Source: Methylocystis sp. ATCC 49242
Lineage (GTDB): Bacteria; Pseudomonadota; Alphaproteobacteria; Rhizobiales; Beijerinckiaceae
Direction: 5' to 3'
DNA length: 64,000 bases
Assembly: GCF_000188155.2 (NCBI RefSeq)
Contig: NZ_KE124774.1
Location: 99,501 to 163,500 of the forward strand
The notes under the pieces: model-generated
The model's input: only the letters and a program-made list of their open reading frames with translations
Databases searched by the model: none
Told to the model about the DNA's origin: nothing
In this document: one piece after another, positions 43,139-51,317 of the stretch
Numbering within the stretch: the first letter of the stretch is position 1
How the letters are laid out: each line of letters begins with the position of its first letter
Translations under genes and position numbers: made by a program

Positions 43139-44017
43139 CTAGTGGCGCTTGGACGTTCGCACAATAAATTCCGACATCAGCCGCACCAGATCTTCGCCGC
43201 GTTCATTAAGCATGTTGTGACCGCAGCCCGGCAAGCCCACGAGCCAGGCGTTGGGTCTCGATTTTGCTACGCTGAGGGCGCTTTCCGGCACGGCGACAAC
43301 ATCGAGAAGGCAGGTCATGACCAGCATGGGGGCCGTGCCGCCACTGGCCCATTCTGCTTTCGGGGTGGCGTCGCTTGCTTTGACCTGAGCCGCGGCGAGG
43401 ACAGGATATTCTCCCTGCGCAGCATCCAGGGCGGCCAGGTGCTCATTGCCCGGCGCATACATGAGTTGGCCCTGAAGCTTCAGCCACTCGTCCTTTGGGG
43501 TGTGGGGGTCGATATAACGCTTGTAGAGGGCGAGCGTTTCCGGAGACGGCAACTGTTCCCCGCCTGCGCCGATCAGAATTACACTGAGAACGCGATCTGG
43601 CTTGTCTTGCGAGGCGGCGCGAACAACGCGATTTCCGTAGGTTTTCCCCGCCAGGTGGACTTTCTTTAGCCCCAGCGCATCGGCGACCCGCCACAAATCA
43701 TTGGCGTAGTCGTGGAGCGTAAGTCCGTCGATCGGTCCGGTGCTGGCGCCCAACGAGCGATAATTATACGTGATTACGCGTATGCCGTTTGCGGCGATAC
43801 CTTTGGCGAGTTCGCTAAGCTGCGCCGCGGGCCGGCCGTTTCCTGCCGCCATGATAAGCGTCTCGCGGCCTTTGCCGAACTCAAAAACCTCGATCTCGAT
43901 CCCATCTGACTTGACGATCCTCCTGGCGTCTTTGTGGGCCGCGTGAAGTGGCATTACCGAGAGGATCGAAAAGGAAAATATCCCCGCGAATGAATAGACA
44001 GCTTTTCCGAAATTCAT
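43139..44017 (-). CDS. Exported alpha/beta-hydrolase with Thr at the nucleophile elbow
   Basis: The 292-residue protein has a signal peptide (MNFGKAVYSFAGIFSFSILSVMPLHAAHKD). The hydrolase fold shows the oxyanion-loop region LIMAAGNGRPA, core strand VITYNYRSLGASTGP, the elbow HLAGKTYGNRVVRA, acid strand MLVMTCLLDVVAVPES and terminal GCGHNMLNERGE with the catalytic His. The elbow normally reads GxSxG; here it is GKTYG, with Thr in place of Ser, so activity may be altered or lost. ATG 44017 starts the signal peptide; ATG 44047 is an alternative. It lies within the inverted-repeat-bounded unit, suggesting recent acquisition. Substrate unknown. Confidence 0.75.
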   Translation of the reverse strand: MNFGKAVYSFAGIFSFSILSVMPLHAAHKDARRIVKSDGIEIEVFEFGKGRETLIMAAGNGRPAAQLSELAKGIAANGIRVITYNYRSLGASTGPIDGLTLHDYANDLWRVADALGLKKVHLAGKTYGNRVVRAASQDKPDRVLSVILIGAGGEQLPSPETLALYKRYIDPHTPKDEWLKLQGQLMYAPGNEHLAALDAAQGEYPVLAAAQVKASDATPKAEWASGGTAPMLVMTCLLDVVAVPESALSVAKSRPNAWLVGLPGCGHNMLNERGEDLVRLMSEFIVRTSKRH

Positions 44018-44317
44018 GAGCTTGCTCGTCCTCTCGCGCCGCTTCATGACGCGGTGCGCCCGCGCCTCCGTGGTATTGCCAATTTAACCACAGAAGAAGC
44101 TGCGCATGCGCAGCTTTCTTATGTGACTTGCTCTCGCGCTCACGCGCCGAGCGGCAGCGCCTAGAGCATGGCTTTTCAGCATGGATGAAAGGCACCCGTC
44201 GATGGTCCGCTTTGGGTCAAAAGCGGTCCACCGCCAACCGCTGTCTGCCCCGGGAACCAAGCGTTAGATTTCGAGCACTAGTTGGCCGTTGAGTCGACTT
44301 TCTGAGCATAGCTTGCC
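44018..44317. other. Intergenic region across the right inverted repeat
   Basis: About 300 bp between divergent hydrolase and amidohydrolase genes. It contains the right 25-bp repeat (44257-44281) and a local GCTTTGGGTCAAAAGC inverted repeat (around 44209-44224). No supported gene. Confidence 0.4.
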
Positions 44318-46345
44318 ATGCTGCGCTCGCAACTCGGAGGGCTAGCGTTGCGGCAGCTTCACAAATCCCAAACTTCCCTGTTCGCCGGCATGATTTTGCT
44401 CGTGGCTTCGACGTTTTTCCCGCCGCGCCTCGCTCCGGCCGAAGGGACATTCAATGAGCCCGTAGCGAAAGCGCTGCACGATCCCGAGACAGCGCCGCAG
44501 CCCACTCCCGCAACGATATTCGTCGCCCGGAAGATTATCACGATGGAGCCGAACCGCCCGTCAGGAGAGGCGGTTGCGGTTTCGGGGAAGCGTATCGTCG
44601 CGGTCGGAACGTTGGATGAGGTGAAGAAAGAACTACGCGACAGGAATTACAGGGTGGATGAGACGTTCAAATCAAAGATCGTCATGCCCGGTTTCATTGA
44701 CCAGCATCTGCATCCTGTCCTCGGCGCGCTGACGCTCGCCATCGAGGTCATTGCACCGGAGGATTGGGTGCTGCCCGGCAAGACCTTCAGGGCCGCGGCC
44801 AGTGAGGCAGAGTATCGCGCGCGGCTGAAAGCCGCCGAAGCCAAATTGAAAAATCCCGACGACTGGCTTCTTTCGTGGGGCTATCATTCGCTCTGGCACG
44901 GTACGCTCGACCGTAAAGCGCTTGATGCGATCAGCAGCACGCGTCCCGTCGCCATCTGGCAGCGCTCATGCCACGAATTCATCCTCAACACGCCCGCGCT
45001 CAAGGCGCTAGGTCTCACCGAGGAAATGACGAAAGGCAAGGGAACCGCGAGCGAACAATCCAACTGGGAGGACGGGCATTTCTGGGAGACGGGCCTCAAC
45101 CTGATGATCAAGCCGATGATGAATGTGCTCGCCTCACCAGAGCGTCTATCGCGCGGTCTGAAGCAGATGGTCGCCTACGAGCATGCAAATGGCGTCACCG
45201 CCTATAACGAGCCCGGAGCGCTTTACGCGCCGGATATGTGGAAGCTCTACGAGCAGGTTCTCGGTGCGCCGGATACGCCAATGTACTCGACCTTCATTGC
45301 CGACGGTCGCAGCATTCCTGATCGTGTCGGCCTCGACAAGGCGCTCGATGCGACGGAGGCGCAGATCGCCGTCGCGCCGGAGGGGGCTGGCAAGAAGCTC
45401 ATGTTCTTCCCCAAGCAGGTCAAGCTGTTTGCCGATGGAGCTATAATCTCGCAACTGATGCAGATGAGGGATGGCTATATCGACGGCCATCACGGCGAAT
45501 GGATCATGCCGCCCGCGCAGCTCGAAGAGCGCGCCAAACTCTATTGGGACGCAGGATATCAATTGCATATTCACGTCAACGGCGATCTCGGCCTTGACAC
45601 GGTGCTCGACGTTCTGGAGCGGCGCATGCGGGAAAAACCGCGTGCCGACCATCGCACGGTGATCGTGCATTTCGCCAATTCGACGGAGGATCAGGTCAAG
45701 CGGGCCGCTCGTCTGGGCGCGATTGTCTCCGCCAATCCCTATTACACGACCGGCTTCGCAGACAAATATGGACAGGTGGGGCTGGGACCCAAGCGCGCCA
45801 ACTTGATGGTGCGGGCAGCCTCGGTGCTGAAGAACCGGATGCCGCTCTCCTATCATTCCGACCTGCCGATGGGGCCGAGTGATCCACTTTATCTGGCTTG
45901 GGCGGGGGTCAACCGCCTCACGCCATCGGGTCGCGTGGCTGGCCCCAGCCAACGTATCTCGGTCGAAGCGGCGCTTCGGGCGATCACAATCGAGGCCGCC
46001 TATTCCTGGCGAAAGGAACATCAGATCGGCAGCATTGCGCCCGGCAAAATTGCCAATTTCACAATCCTGGAGAAGGACCCCTATGAAGTCCGCGCCATTG
46101 ATCTCAAGGACGTGCCGGTGTGGGGCACTGTATTCGAAGGTCGTGTCTTTCCGGTTCCCGAGAGTATGAAGCGGGCCGAGCGGGCAGCAGTTCCGGCCCC
46201 GCAAGACGCGGCGCAACGATCGCAGCCGGCTTCTATTTCATTCCGAAAATACGCCGTCGCGCCTCGTAACGAAGCCTGCGATATGGTTGGGATCGCTCGT
46301 GTAGCGTCCAAAGCCTACGAGGAAAATCTCGCCTCGGAGAAATGA
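44318..46345 (+). CDS. Exported amidohydrolase, YtcJ/amidohydrolase-3 type
   Basis: The 675-residue metal-dependent hydrolase has an N-terminal hydrophobic export signal (MILLVASTFFPPRLAPAEG, within residues 20-45). The fold starts FVARKIITMEPNRPSGEAVAVSGKRIVAVG and has metal-ligand motif MPGFIDQHLHPVLG (HxH), the modified-Lys/His region, LHIHVNGDLGLDTVLDVLE, VIVHFANSTEDQVKRAARLGAIVSANPYYTTG and YHSDLPMGPSDPLYLAWAG with the Asp ligand. This is the YtcJ-like group, whose substrates are mostly unknown. It has a C-terminal tail of about 60 non-conserved residues. It starts 37 bp outside the inverted-repeat unit. Confidence 0.8.
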   Translation: MLRSQLGGLALRQLHKSQTSLFAGMILLVASTFFPPRLAPAEGTFNEPVAKALHDPETAPQPTPATIFVARKIITMEPNRPSGEAVAVSGKRIVAVGTLDEVKKELRDRNYRVDETFKSKIVMPGFIDQHLHPVLGALTLAIEVIAPEDWVLPGKTFRAAASEAEYRARLKAAEAKLKNPDDWLLSWGYHSLWHGTLDRKALDAISSTRPVAIWQRSCHEFILNTPALKALGLTEEMTKGKGTASEQSNWEDGHFWETGLNLMIKPMMNVLASPERLSRGLKQMVAYEHANGVTAYNEPGALYAPDMWKLYEQVLGAPDTPMYSTFIADGRSIPDRVGLDKALDATEAQIAVAPEGAGKKLMFFPKQVKLFADGAIISQLMQMRDGYIDGHHGEWIMPPAQLEERAKLYWDAGYQLHIHVNGDLGLDTVLDVLERRMREKPRADHRTVIVHFANSTEDQVKRAARLGAIVSANPYYTTGFADKYGQVGLGPKRANLMVRAASVLKNRMPLSYHSDLPMGPSDPLYLAWAGVNRLTPSGRVAGPSQRISVEAALRAITIEAAYSWRKEHQIGSIAPGKIANFTILEKDPYEVRAIDLKDVPVWGTVFEGRVFPVPESMKRAERAAVPAPQDAAQRSQPASISFRKYAVAPRNEACDMVGIARVASKAYEENLASEK

Positions 46346-46452
46346 GTGTATGTGCGAGTCGTGCACGCTTGCAGGCCTCGTTGCTCGACGTGTGAAACTT
46401 CGAAGCCTCGGCACGAAATCGAGGGCGCTGAAAATTACGAGGCTTTTGCTGG

Positions 46453-46473
46453 ATATTTTCGATATGAAAATAT
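46453..46473. promoter_or_regulatory. AT-rich palindrome upstream of the DUF2948-hisD group
   Basis: ATATTTTC-GATAT-GAAAATAT is a perfect 8-bp inverted repeat about 155 bp before the DUF2948 start. It stands out in GC-rich surroundings and could be a regulator site. The rest of the 46346-46626 intergenic region has no other visible feature. Confidence 0.35.
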
Positions 46474-46626
46474 TCCTTATTTCACTCGCGCCCCTGCTTC
46501 GCCCCTCCGACACAACGCATCCATCCCTTCAACCCCACAGCTCCCGCCAACCCCATGTCAATCAGAGGTTACACGGGCTTGCGTCCATCCGCGCCTGTCG
46601 CCATATCGGTCGCAGGAGGAATCAGC

Positions 46627-47115
46627 ATGCTCGCAACCCCGCAAAAGGACGCTCCCTCGCTGCGACTGCACGCGCTCGACAGCGAGGATCTCTCGCTGCT
46701 CTCGGCCCATGTGCAGGACGCGCTGGTGCGCGTCGGCGACATCGCCTACCTCCCCGGGAAGCGCCGCTTCGCGCTCGTCGGCTCGCGCTTCGACTGGGCC
46801 GCGGAGCTGGAGGGGCGGCTGGAGCGTTGCCGTTCCGGCCTGCATTTCGAGGGCGTGCAGCGCGTTCGCTGCCAGAATGTCGCGCGCGACCGGCCGGACG
46901 CCATTCTCTCGCTCCTCGCCGTGACCTTCGAGCCCGGCCCCGAGGCGCCGTCCGGCGTCATTCACCTGATTTTCGCGGGCGGCGCGTGCATCTGCCTCGA
47001 TGTCGAATGTGTCGAGGCGCAGCTTTGCGACGTCGGCCCGCGCTGGAAAGTCGCGGCGCGTCCGACCCATGATCTTCGTCACGACCTTGACGAAAACGCC
47101 GCTGGAGGGTCATGA
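46627..47115 (+). CDS. DUF2948 family protein
   Basis: The 162-residue cytoplasmic protein matches the DUF2948 pattern: LRLHALDSEDLSLLSAHVQDALVRVGDIAYLPGKRRFALVGSRFDW, GVQRVRCQNVARDRPDAILSLLAVTFEPG, then GGACICLDVECVEAQLCDVGPRW. The family is nearly restricted to Alphaproteobacteria and sits just upstream of hisD, as here. No function is known. AGGAGGA precedes the ATG. It is probably co-transcribed with hisD 28 nt downstream. Confidence 0.85.
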   Translation: MLATPQKDAPSLRLHALDSEDLSLLSAHVQDALVRVGDIAYLPGKRRFALVGSRFDWAAELEGRLERCRSGLHFEGVQRVRCQNVARDRPDAILSLLAVTFEPGPEAPSGVIHLIFAGGACICLDVECVEAQLCDVGPRWKVAARPTHDLRHDLDENAAGGS

Positions 47116-47143
47116 CAACCGGAGAACCCGGTTGGAGAAGAAA

Positions 47144-48445
47144 ATGACCCTGCGTTTGGACGCCGCCGCCCCCGATTTCGAGCAGCAGTTCGTTTCGCTG
47201 CTCTCCATGAAGCGGGAGTCGTCCCACGACGTCGACGAGACCGTCCGCAACATCATCGAGGATGTCGTCGCCCGCGGCGACGAGGCGCTGATCGATTACT
47301 CGAAGCGTTTCGACCGTATCGACCTCGCCGAGACCGGAATCGCCGTCTCCGCCGCCGAGGTCTCGGCCGCCGAGGCCAAATGCTCCAAGGAACAGCTCGC
47401 GGCGCTCGATCTCGCGCTGGAGCGCATCACCGCCTTCCACGAGCGCCAGAAGCCGCAGGACCTGCGCTTCCGCGACGCCGCCGGCGTGGAGCTTGGCTGG
47501 CGCTGGTCGCCGCTCGATTCCGTCGGCCTCTATGTGCCGGGCGGCACGGCGGCCTATCCATCCTCCGTGCTGATGAATGTGGTTCCCGCGAAGGTCGCGG
47601 GCGTGTCGCGCATCGTGATGGTGGTGCCGACGCCGGGCGGTCATGTCGAGCCGCTGGTGCTCGCCGCCGCGAAGCGCTCGGGCATCAATGAAATCTACCG
47701 CGTCGGGGGCGCGCAGGCGGTGGCCGCGCTCGCCTATGGCACCAAGACGATCGCGCCGGTGGCCAAGATCGTCGGCCCCGGCAACGCCTGGGTCGCCGCG
47801 GCCAAGCGCCGAGTCTTCGGCCAGGTCGGCATCGACATGATCGCCGGCCCCTCCGAAGTGCTGATCCTCGCCGACAAGACCGGCAATCCCGACTGGATCG
47901 CCGCCGATCTTCTGGCGCAGGCGGAACATGACGAATCCGCGCAGTCGATCCTCATCACCGACGATCCGGCGCTCGCCGACGCGACCGAGGCGGCGGTGGA
48001 GCGTCATCTCTCCACGCTGTCGCGCGAGGAGATCGCCCGCGCGTCATGGCGCGACTATGGCGCGGTGATCGTCGTGAAGAAGCTCGCCGACTCGCTGCCG
48101 CTCGCCGACCGCATCGCGGCCGAGCATCTCGAAATCATCAGCGAGGACGCCGAGGAGCTGGCCGCGCGCGTCTCCAACGCCGGCGCCATCTTCATCGGCG
48201 CCTATACGCCGGAGGCGGTGGGCGATTATGTCGGCGGCAGCAATCACGTCCTGCCGACGGCGCGCTCGGCGCGCTTCTCCTCCGGCCTCAGCGTGCTCGA
48301 TTTCGTGAAGCGCACCTCGATCCTGAAATGCGACGCGGAGTCGCTGCGCGCCATCGGCGCCGCCGCCGTCACGCTCGGCGAGGCCGAGGGCCTGCAGGCG
48401 CATGCGCGCTCGGTGTCGATCCGCCTCAACCAGCTCGGGGCCTGA
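47144..48445 (+). CDS. hisD: Histidinol dehydrogenase
   Basis: The 433-residue zinc enzyme catalyses the last two steps of histidine synthesis (histidinol to histidine via histidinal, using NAD). Signatures: [85 protein letters not shown] (Zn ligands) and [21 protein letters not shown] (catalytic His). Start ATG 47144 with GGAGAAGAAA. The order DUF2948-hisD-UPF0262-phosphatase is conserved in Rhizobiales, here interrupted only by a small minus-strand gene. Confidence 0.96.
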   Translation: MTLRLDAAAPDFEQQFVSLLSMKRESSHDVDETVRNIIEDVVARGDEALIDYSKRFDRIDLAETGIAVSAAEVSAAEAKCSKEQLAALDLALERITAFHERQKPQDLRFRDAAGVELGWRWSPLDSVGLYVPGGTAAYPSSVLMNVVPAKVAGVSRIVMVVPTPGGHVEPLVLAAAKRSGINEIYRVGGAQAVAALAYGTKTIAPVAKIVGPGNAWVAAAKRRVFGQVGIDMIAGPSEVLILADKTGNPDWIAADLLAQAEHDESAQSILITDDPALADATEAAVERHLSTLSREEIARASWRDYGAVIVVKKLADSLPLADRIAAEHLEIISEDAEELAARVSNAGAIFIGAYTPEAVGDYVGGSNHVLPTARSARFSSGLSVLDFVKRTSILKCDAESLRAIGAAAVTLGEAEGLQAHARSVSIRLNQLGA

Positions 48446-48449
48446 CGGC

Positions 48450-48929
48450 GTGGATCCGAGCGAGCAGCAGCGTCTCATCTCCGTCACTCTAGACGAGAAC
48501 TCGATCGGCCGGGGTTCGGCCGATCAGGAGCATGAGCGCGCCATCGCCGTCTATGATCTGATCGAGAACAACCATTTCGCGCTGGTGGGCCACGCCGGCG
48601 GCCCCTATGCGCTCGGCATCTCCCTCATGGACGCCAAGCTCGTTTTCGACATCCGCGACGCCGATGGCGGCGCCGTCGTGACGCATATCCTGTCGCTCAC
48701 GCCCTTCAAGCGCATTCTGAAGGACTATTTCCTGATCTGCGAAAGCTATTACGCGGCCATCCGCCACGCGACGCCGAGCCGGATCGAGGCGATCGACATG
48801 GGGCGGCGCGGCCTGCACAACGAGGGCGCGCAGCTTCTGGCGGAGAGGTTGAAGGGCAAGATCGAAACCGATCAGGACACCGCCCGCCGGCTGTTCACGC
48901 TCATCACGGCGCTGCACTGGAAGGGCTGA
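48450..48929 (+). CDS. UPF0262 family protein
   Basis: The 159-residue conserved alphaproteobacterial protein of unknown function has the family core [78 protein letters not shown] and [34 protein letters not shown]. It starts at GTG 48450, 5 nt after the hisD stop, so it is translated from the hisD mRNA. Confidence 0.88.
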   Translation: MDPSEQQRLISVTLDENSIGRGSADQEHERAIAVYDLIENNHFALVGHAGGPYALGISLMDAKLVFDIRDADGGAVVTHILSLTPFKRILKDYFLICESYYAAIRHATPSRIEAIDMGRRGLHNEGAQLLAERLKGKIETDQDTARRLFTLITALHWKG

Positions 48930-49032
48930 GAGCAGCCGCCCTGCGGGAATAACTCCGGCCGGCTGCACATACGCAGACACTCACGCTTACGCAACGATCA
49001 CGCGGGTCACTGTACCTGGAGGAGGGGAAACC

Positions 49033-49290
49033 TTAACCGTATCCGCCAGCAAATTGAGACAGGTAAAATTCGTTGTGAATTACCTCGTCGCTCGGGAGTG
49101 GAGAATTATTCTCCAATATCCGATCGAGGGCCGCGATCTCTTCCTCGAGCTCGTGAATCCGGGCTTCGAGCTTCATGATATGTGTCGCGGCCTCGCATCC
49201 GTCCGGGTTTCGCAGGCAGGCGATCACCTGCCCATCTTTCCATTGATGGAATTCCAGCCGTTGAAGACGATCCAAAAGATTTGAGTCCAT
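49033..49290 (-). CDS. Small coiled-coil protein of unknown function
   Basis: The 85-residue product MDSNLLDRLQRLEFHQWKDG... has a strong ribosome site (GGAGGG) before ATG 49290. The middle (HIMKLEARIHELEEEIAALDRILENN) is a heptad-patterned coiled coil. Two Cys (ACLRNPDGCEA) precede it. It is oriented against the neighbours and interrupts the hisD-UPF0262-phosphatase order, so it may be an insertion. No family recognised. Confidence 0.55.
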   Translation of the reverse strand: MDSNLLDRLQRLEFHQWKDGQVIACLRNPDGCEAATHIMKLEARIHELEEEIAALDRILENNSPLPSDEVIHNEFYLSQFAGGYG

Positions 49291-49670
49291 GACGCCCTCC
49301 TGCAATGCAACGACTTAGCTTAAATTAACACCGCTTCTGAAATCAACCATTGATTGTGTTGTTTTGCAAATTCCCGCCCGGCCGCGCCTGCGCTGCTCCC
49401 GGCAAGTTGCGAAATCGTCGCAGCCGTTCCACATAAGCCGAAGCATTTCCCCGCGTCCGGATTTATGCGGCGGGCTGTTTGGAGCGCGCCCGGCCGTCGT
49501 CAGGCGCAAGAGACAAAAGGCTATCTGATGTCAAGCGGTTGGTCCTGTGGCGCAATTCCCGATCGATCGACTTCCGCGCCCCGCCTCGCGACGGGCTGAG
49601 TCCATTGGCCCGGCCATTTTCCGTCGCAGCCGTCAGTGGCTCGGCGCGGAAAATGCGATAGCAGAAACCC
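49291..49670. other. Intergenic region upstream of the phosphatase gene
   Basis: About 380 bp with no supported gene; frames present are short and overlap one another on opposite strands. It presumably holds promoters for the small coiled-coil gene (-) and the phosphatase (+). Confidence 0.4.
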
Positions 49671-50111
49671 ATGGCGCGCCCGCAATCCGTCCTCTTCGCC
49701 TGCACGATGAACACGGTCCGCTCTCCCATGGCGGAGGCGATCGCGCGTCATTATTTCGGCCGCGAAATCTATTTCGCATCGGCGGGTCTCAAGCGCGGCG
49801 ATCCGGATCCTTTCGCGGTCGCGGCGATGGAGGAGATCGGCGTGGACATGACGCGCCACAAGCCGCACACCTTCGAGGATCTGGAAGATTCAAATTTCGA
49901 CCTGATCGTGACGCTGTCGCCCGAGGCGCATCACAAGGCGCTCGAGTTCACGCGCACCATGGCGGTCGACGTCGTCTATTGGCCGACGCCCGACGCGACG
50001 GCGACCCAGGGCTCGCGCGAGGCGATCCTTTCCGCCTATCGCGACGTGCGCGACCGGCTGACGACCCGGATCAAGGATTTGCTGGGGCAGGGGCCGGTGG
50101 CGGGCGCGTGA
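49671..50111 (+). CDS. Low-molecular-weight protein tyrosine phosphatase family protein
   Basis: The 146-residue LMW-PTP/ArsC-fold protein has an N-terminal P-loop C-x5-R-S (ACTMNTVRSPMAEAIA) with the catalytic Cys at residue 10 and Arg at 16, and a C-terminal VVYWPTPDATATQGSREAILSAYRDVRD. The usual DP acid pair appears altered (YWPTPDATA), typical of this Rhizobiales subgroup next to hisD/UPF0262. It could dephosphorylate Tyr-P proteins or act as a thiol reductase; function unproven. Confidence 0.78.
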   Translation: MARPQSVLFACTMNTVRSPMAEAIARHYFGREIYFASAGLKRGDPDPFAVAAMEEIGVDMTRHKPHTFEDLEDSNFDLIVTLSPEAHHKALEFTRTMAVDVVYWPTPDATATQGSREAILSAYRDVRDRLTTRIKDLLGQGPVAGA

Positions 50112-50115
50112 GCGA

Positions 50116-51285
50116 TCACCGCGCTTTCATCTTCGCGCAGAAGCGGCGCGCGAAGGCGAGCAGCTTGCGGTCGCTTCCTCGCCGGCCGATGAAGGAGAGT
50201 CCGACCGGCGCGTCGCTGCTCGGCAGCGGCAGCGCGATCTGCGGCAGGCCGAAATAGCTCGCGATGAGAAAGAGCCGCATCATCTGATAGCGCTTGGCGT
50301 CTAGCTGCTCGTCGCTGTCCGCGAGCAGCGGCGCGCGAAATGGCGTCGTCGGCGAAACGATGAAACCATCGTCGCCGAGCATTGCGTCGACCTTCTTGCG
50401 CGCCTCGGCGCCGAAGGCTTCCGCCGCGCGCTTTTGTTCCAGCGTCACTTTGGAGGCGATGGCTAAGCGCTCCTCGACGCCCTTGCCGAAGGTCGGATGG
50501 TGTGCGGCAATCCAGCCGCCATGGGAGGTCCAAGCCTCATGCGCCTGCAGGTTGCGGAAATGCGCAAGCGCCGTCTTGAAGAATTCATCGTCCAGACGCC
50601 CCTCTCGCCAGGGCGCCGATTTCAACTGATCGATCGCCGGCGCCGCGGATGCGGCGAATTCCGTTTCGACGCCGTGGAAGGCGTCGCTCAGCAGAACCGC
50701 CTCCCTGAATTCGCCGTCGTCACTGTCCGCCGGGAGCAATACGTCGCCAACGTCGACCATTCGGTCGAGGTCGCGCGCGAACCAGCCGATGACGTCGAGC
50801 GAGGGCGCAAGCGGGATGACGCCGTCGATCGGTATTGCGCCATGCGACGAGCGGAAGCCGAAGATCCCGCAGAAAGCGGCAGGGGCGCGGCAGGAGCCGG
50901 CGGTGTCGGTGCCGAGCGCGAAACTAACGAGACCCGCCGCGACAGCGACCGCCGAGCCCGAAGACGAGCCGCCGGGATGCCGGTTTTGCGCGGCGGGATT
51001 GATCGGCGTTCCGAAATGCGGATTCGCCCCGAGAAGGCTGTAAGCCATCTCATCCATATGCGTCTTGCCGACGAGTCGCGCGCCCGCCGCGAGCAGCCTG
51101 TCCACGACCGGAGCGTTCGCATGCGCGGCGGCGTGCGTCGCCGCCCATTGCGGATGGCCGTTGGTCGAAACCTGGCCGGCGACGTCGATATTCTCTTTGA
51201 CGGCGAAGGTAGCGCCCGTGAGCGGGCCCGAACCCTCCGACGCAATATTGAGGACGACCGACAGCGCGCCGAGATCGTCTTTCAT
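50116..51285 (-). CDS. Amidase-signature hydrolase
   Basis: The 389-residue protein is an amidase of the Ser-cisSer-Lys class. Catalytic Lys lies in FAVKENIDVAGQVSTNG, the Gly/Ser-rich signature is HPGGSSSGSAVAVAAGLVSFALGTDTAGSCRAPAAFCGIFGFRSSHG (cis-Ser in GGSSSGS and nucleophile Ser in AGSCRAP). It is somewhat short for the family (450-500), lacking part of the C-terminus. Likely substrates are small aliphatic or aromatic amides; GatA is excluded by length and lack of gatBC. It overlaps no neighbour and converges with the phosphatase gene. Confidence 0.83.
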   Translation of the reverse strand: MKDDLGALSVVLNIASEGSGPLTGATFAVKENIDVAGQVSTNGHPQWAATHAAAHANAPVVDRLLAAGARLVGKTHMDEMAYSLLGANPHFGTPINPAAQNRHPGGSSSGSAVAVAAGLVSFALGTDTAGSCRAPAAFCGIFGFRSSHGAIPIDGVIPLAPSLDVIGWFARDLDRMVDVGDVLLPADSDDGEFREAVLLSDAFHGVETEFAASAAPAIDQLKSAPWREGRLDDEFFKTALAHFRNLQAHEAWTSHGGWIAAHHPTFGKGVEERLAIASKVTLEQKRAAEAFGAEARKKVDAMLGDDGFIVSPTTPFRAPLLADSDEQLDAKRYQMMRLFLIASYFGLPQIALPLPSSDAPVGLSFIGRRGSDRKLLAFARRFCAKMKAR

Positions 51286-51317
51286 CGTGGCTTCCCCCTA
51301 AGCCCCTCGCGCCAGGC

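Larger units (their letters stand above)
42949..44281. mobile_element. 1.33-kb unit bounded by 25-bp inverted repeats
   Basis: CTAGTGGTCAAAATCTAACG-CTTGG (42949-42973) is matched in inverted orientation by CCAAGCGTTAGATTTCGAGC-ACTAG (44257-44281): 23 of 25 positions agree. The unit encloses one alpha/beta-hydrolase gene and no transposase. The outermost CTAG is self-complementary and might be a 4-bp target duplication. It resembles a non-autonomous transposon or cassette with a passenger gene. A 15-residue LysR-like stub (MRQLQTFRAVARNFA, from 43017) inside it may be debris. Confidence 0.5.

Noticed and set aside
42949-44281. Calling the inverted-repeat unit an insertion sequence
   Set aside because: No transposase or DDE-motif frame is inside; it is reported only as a possible non-autonomous unit.
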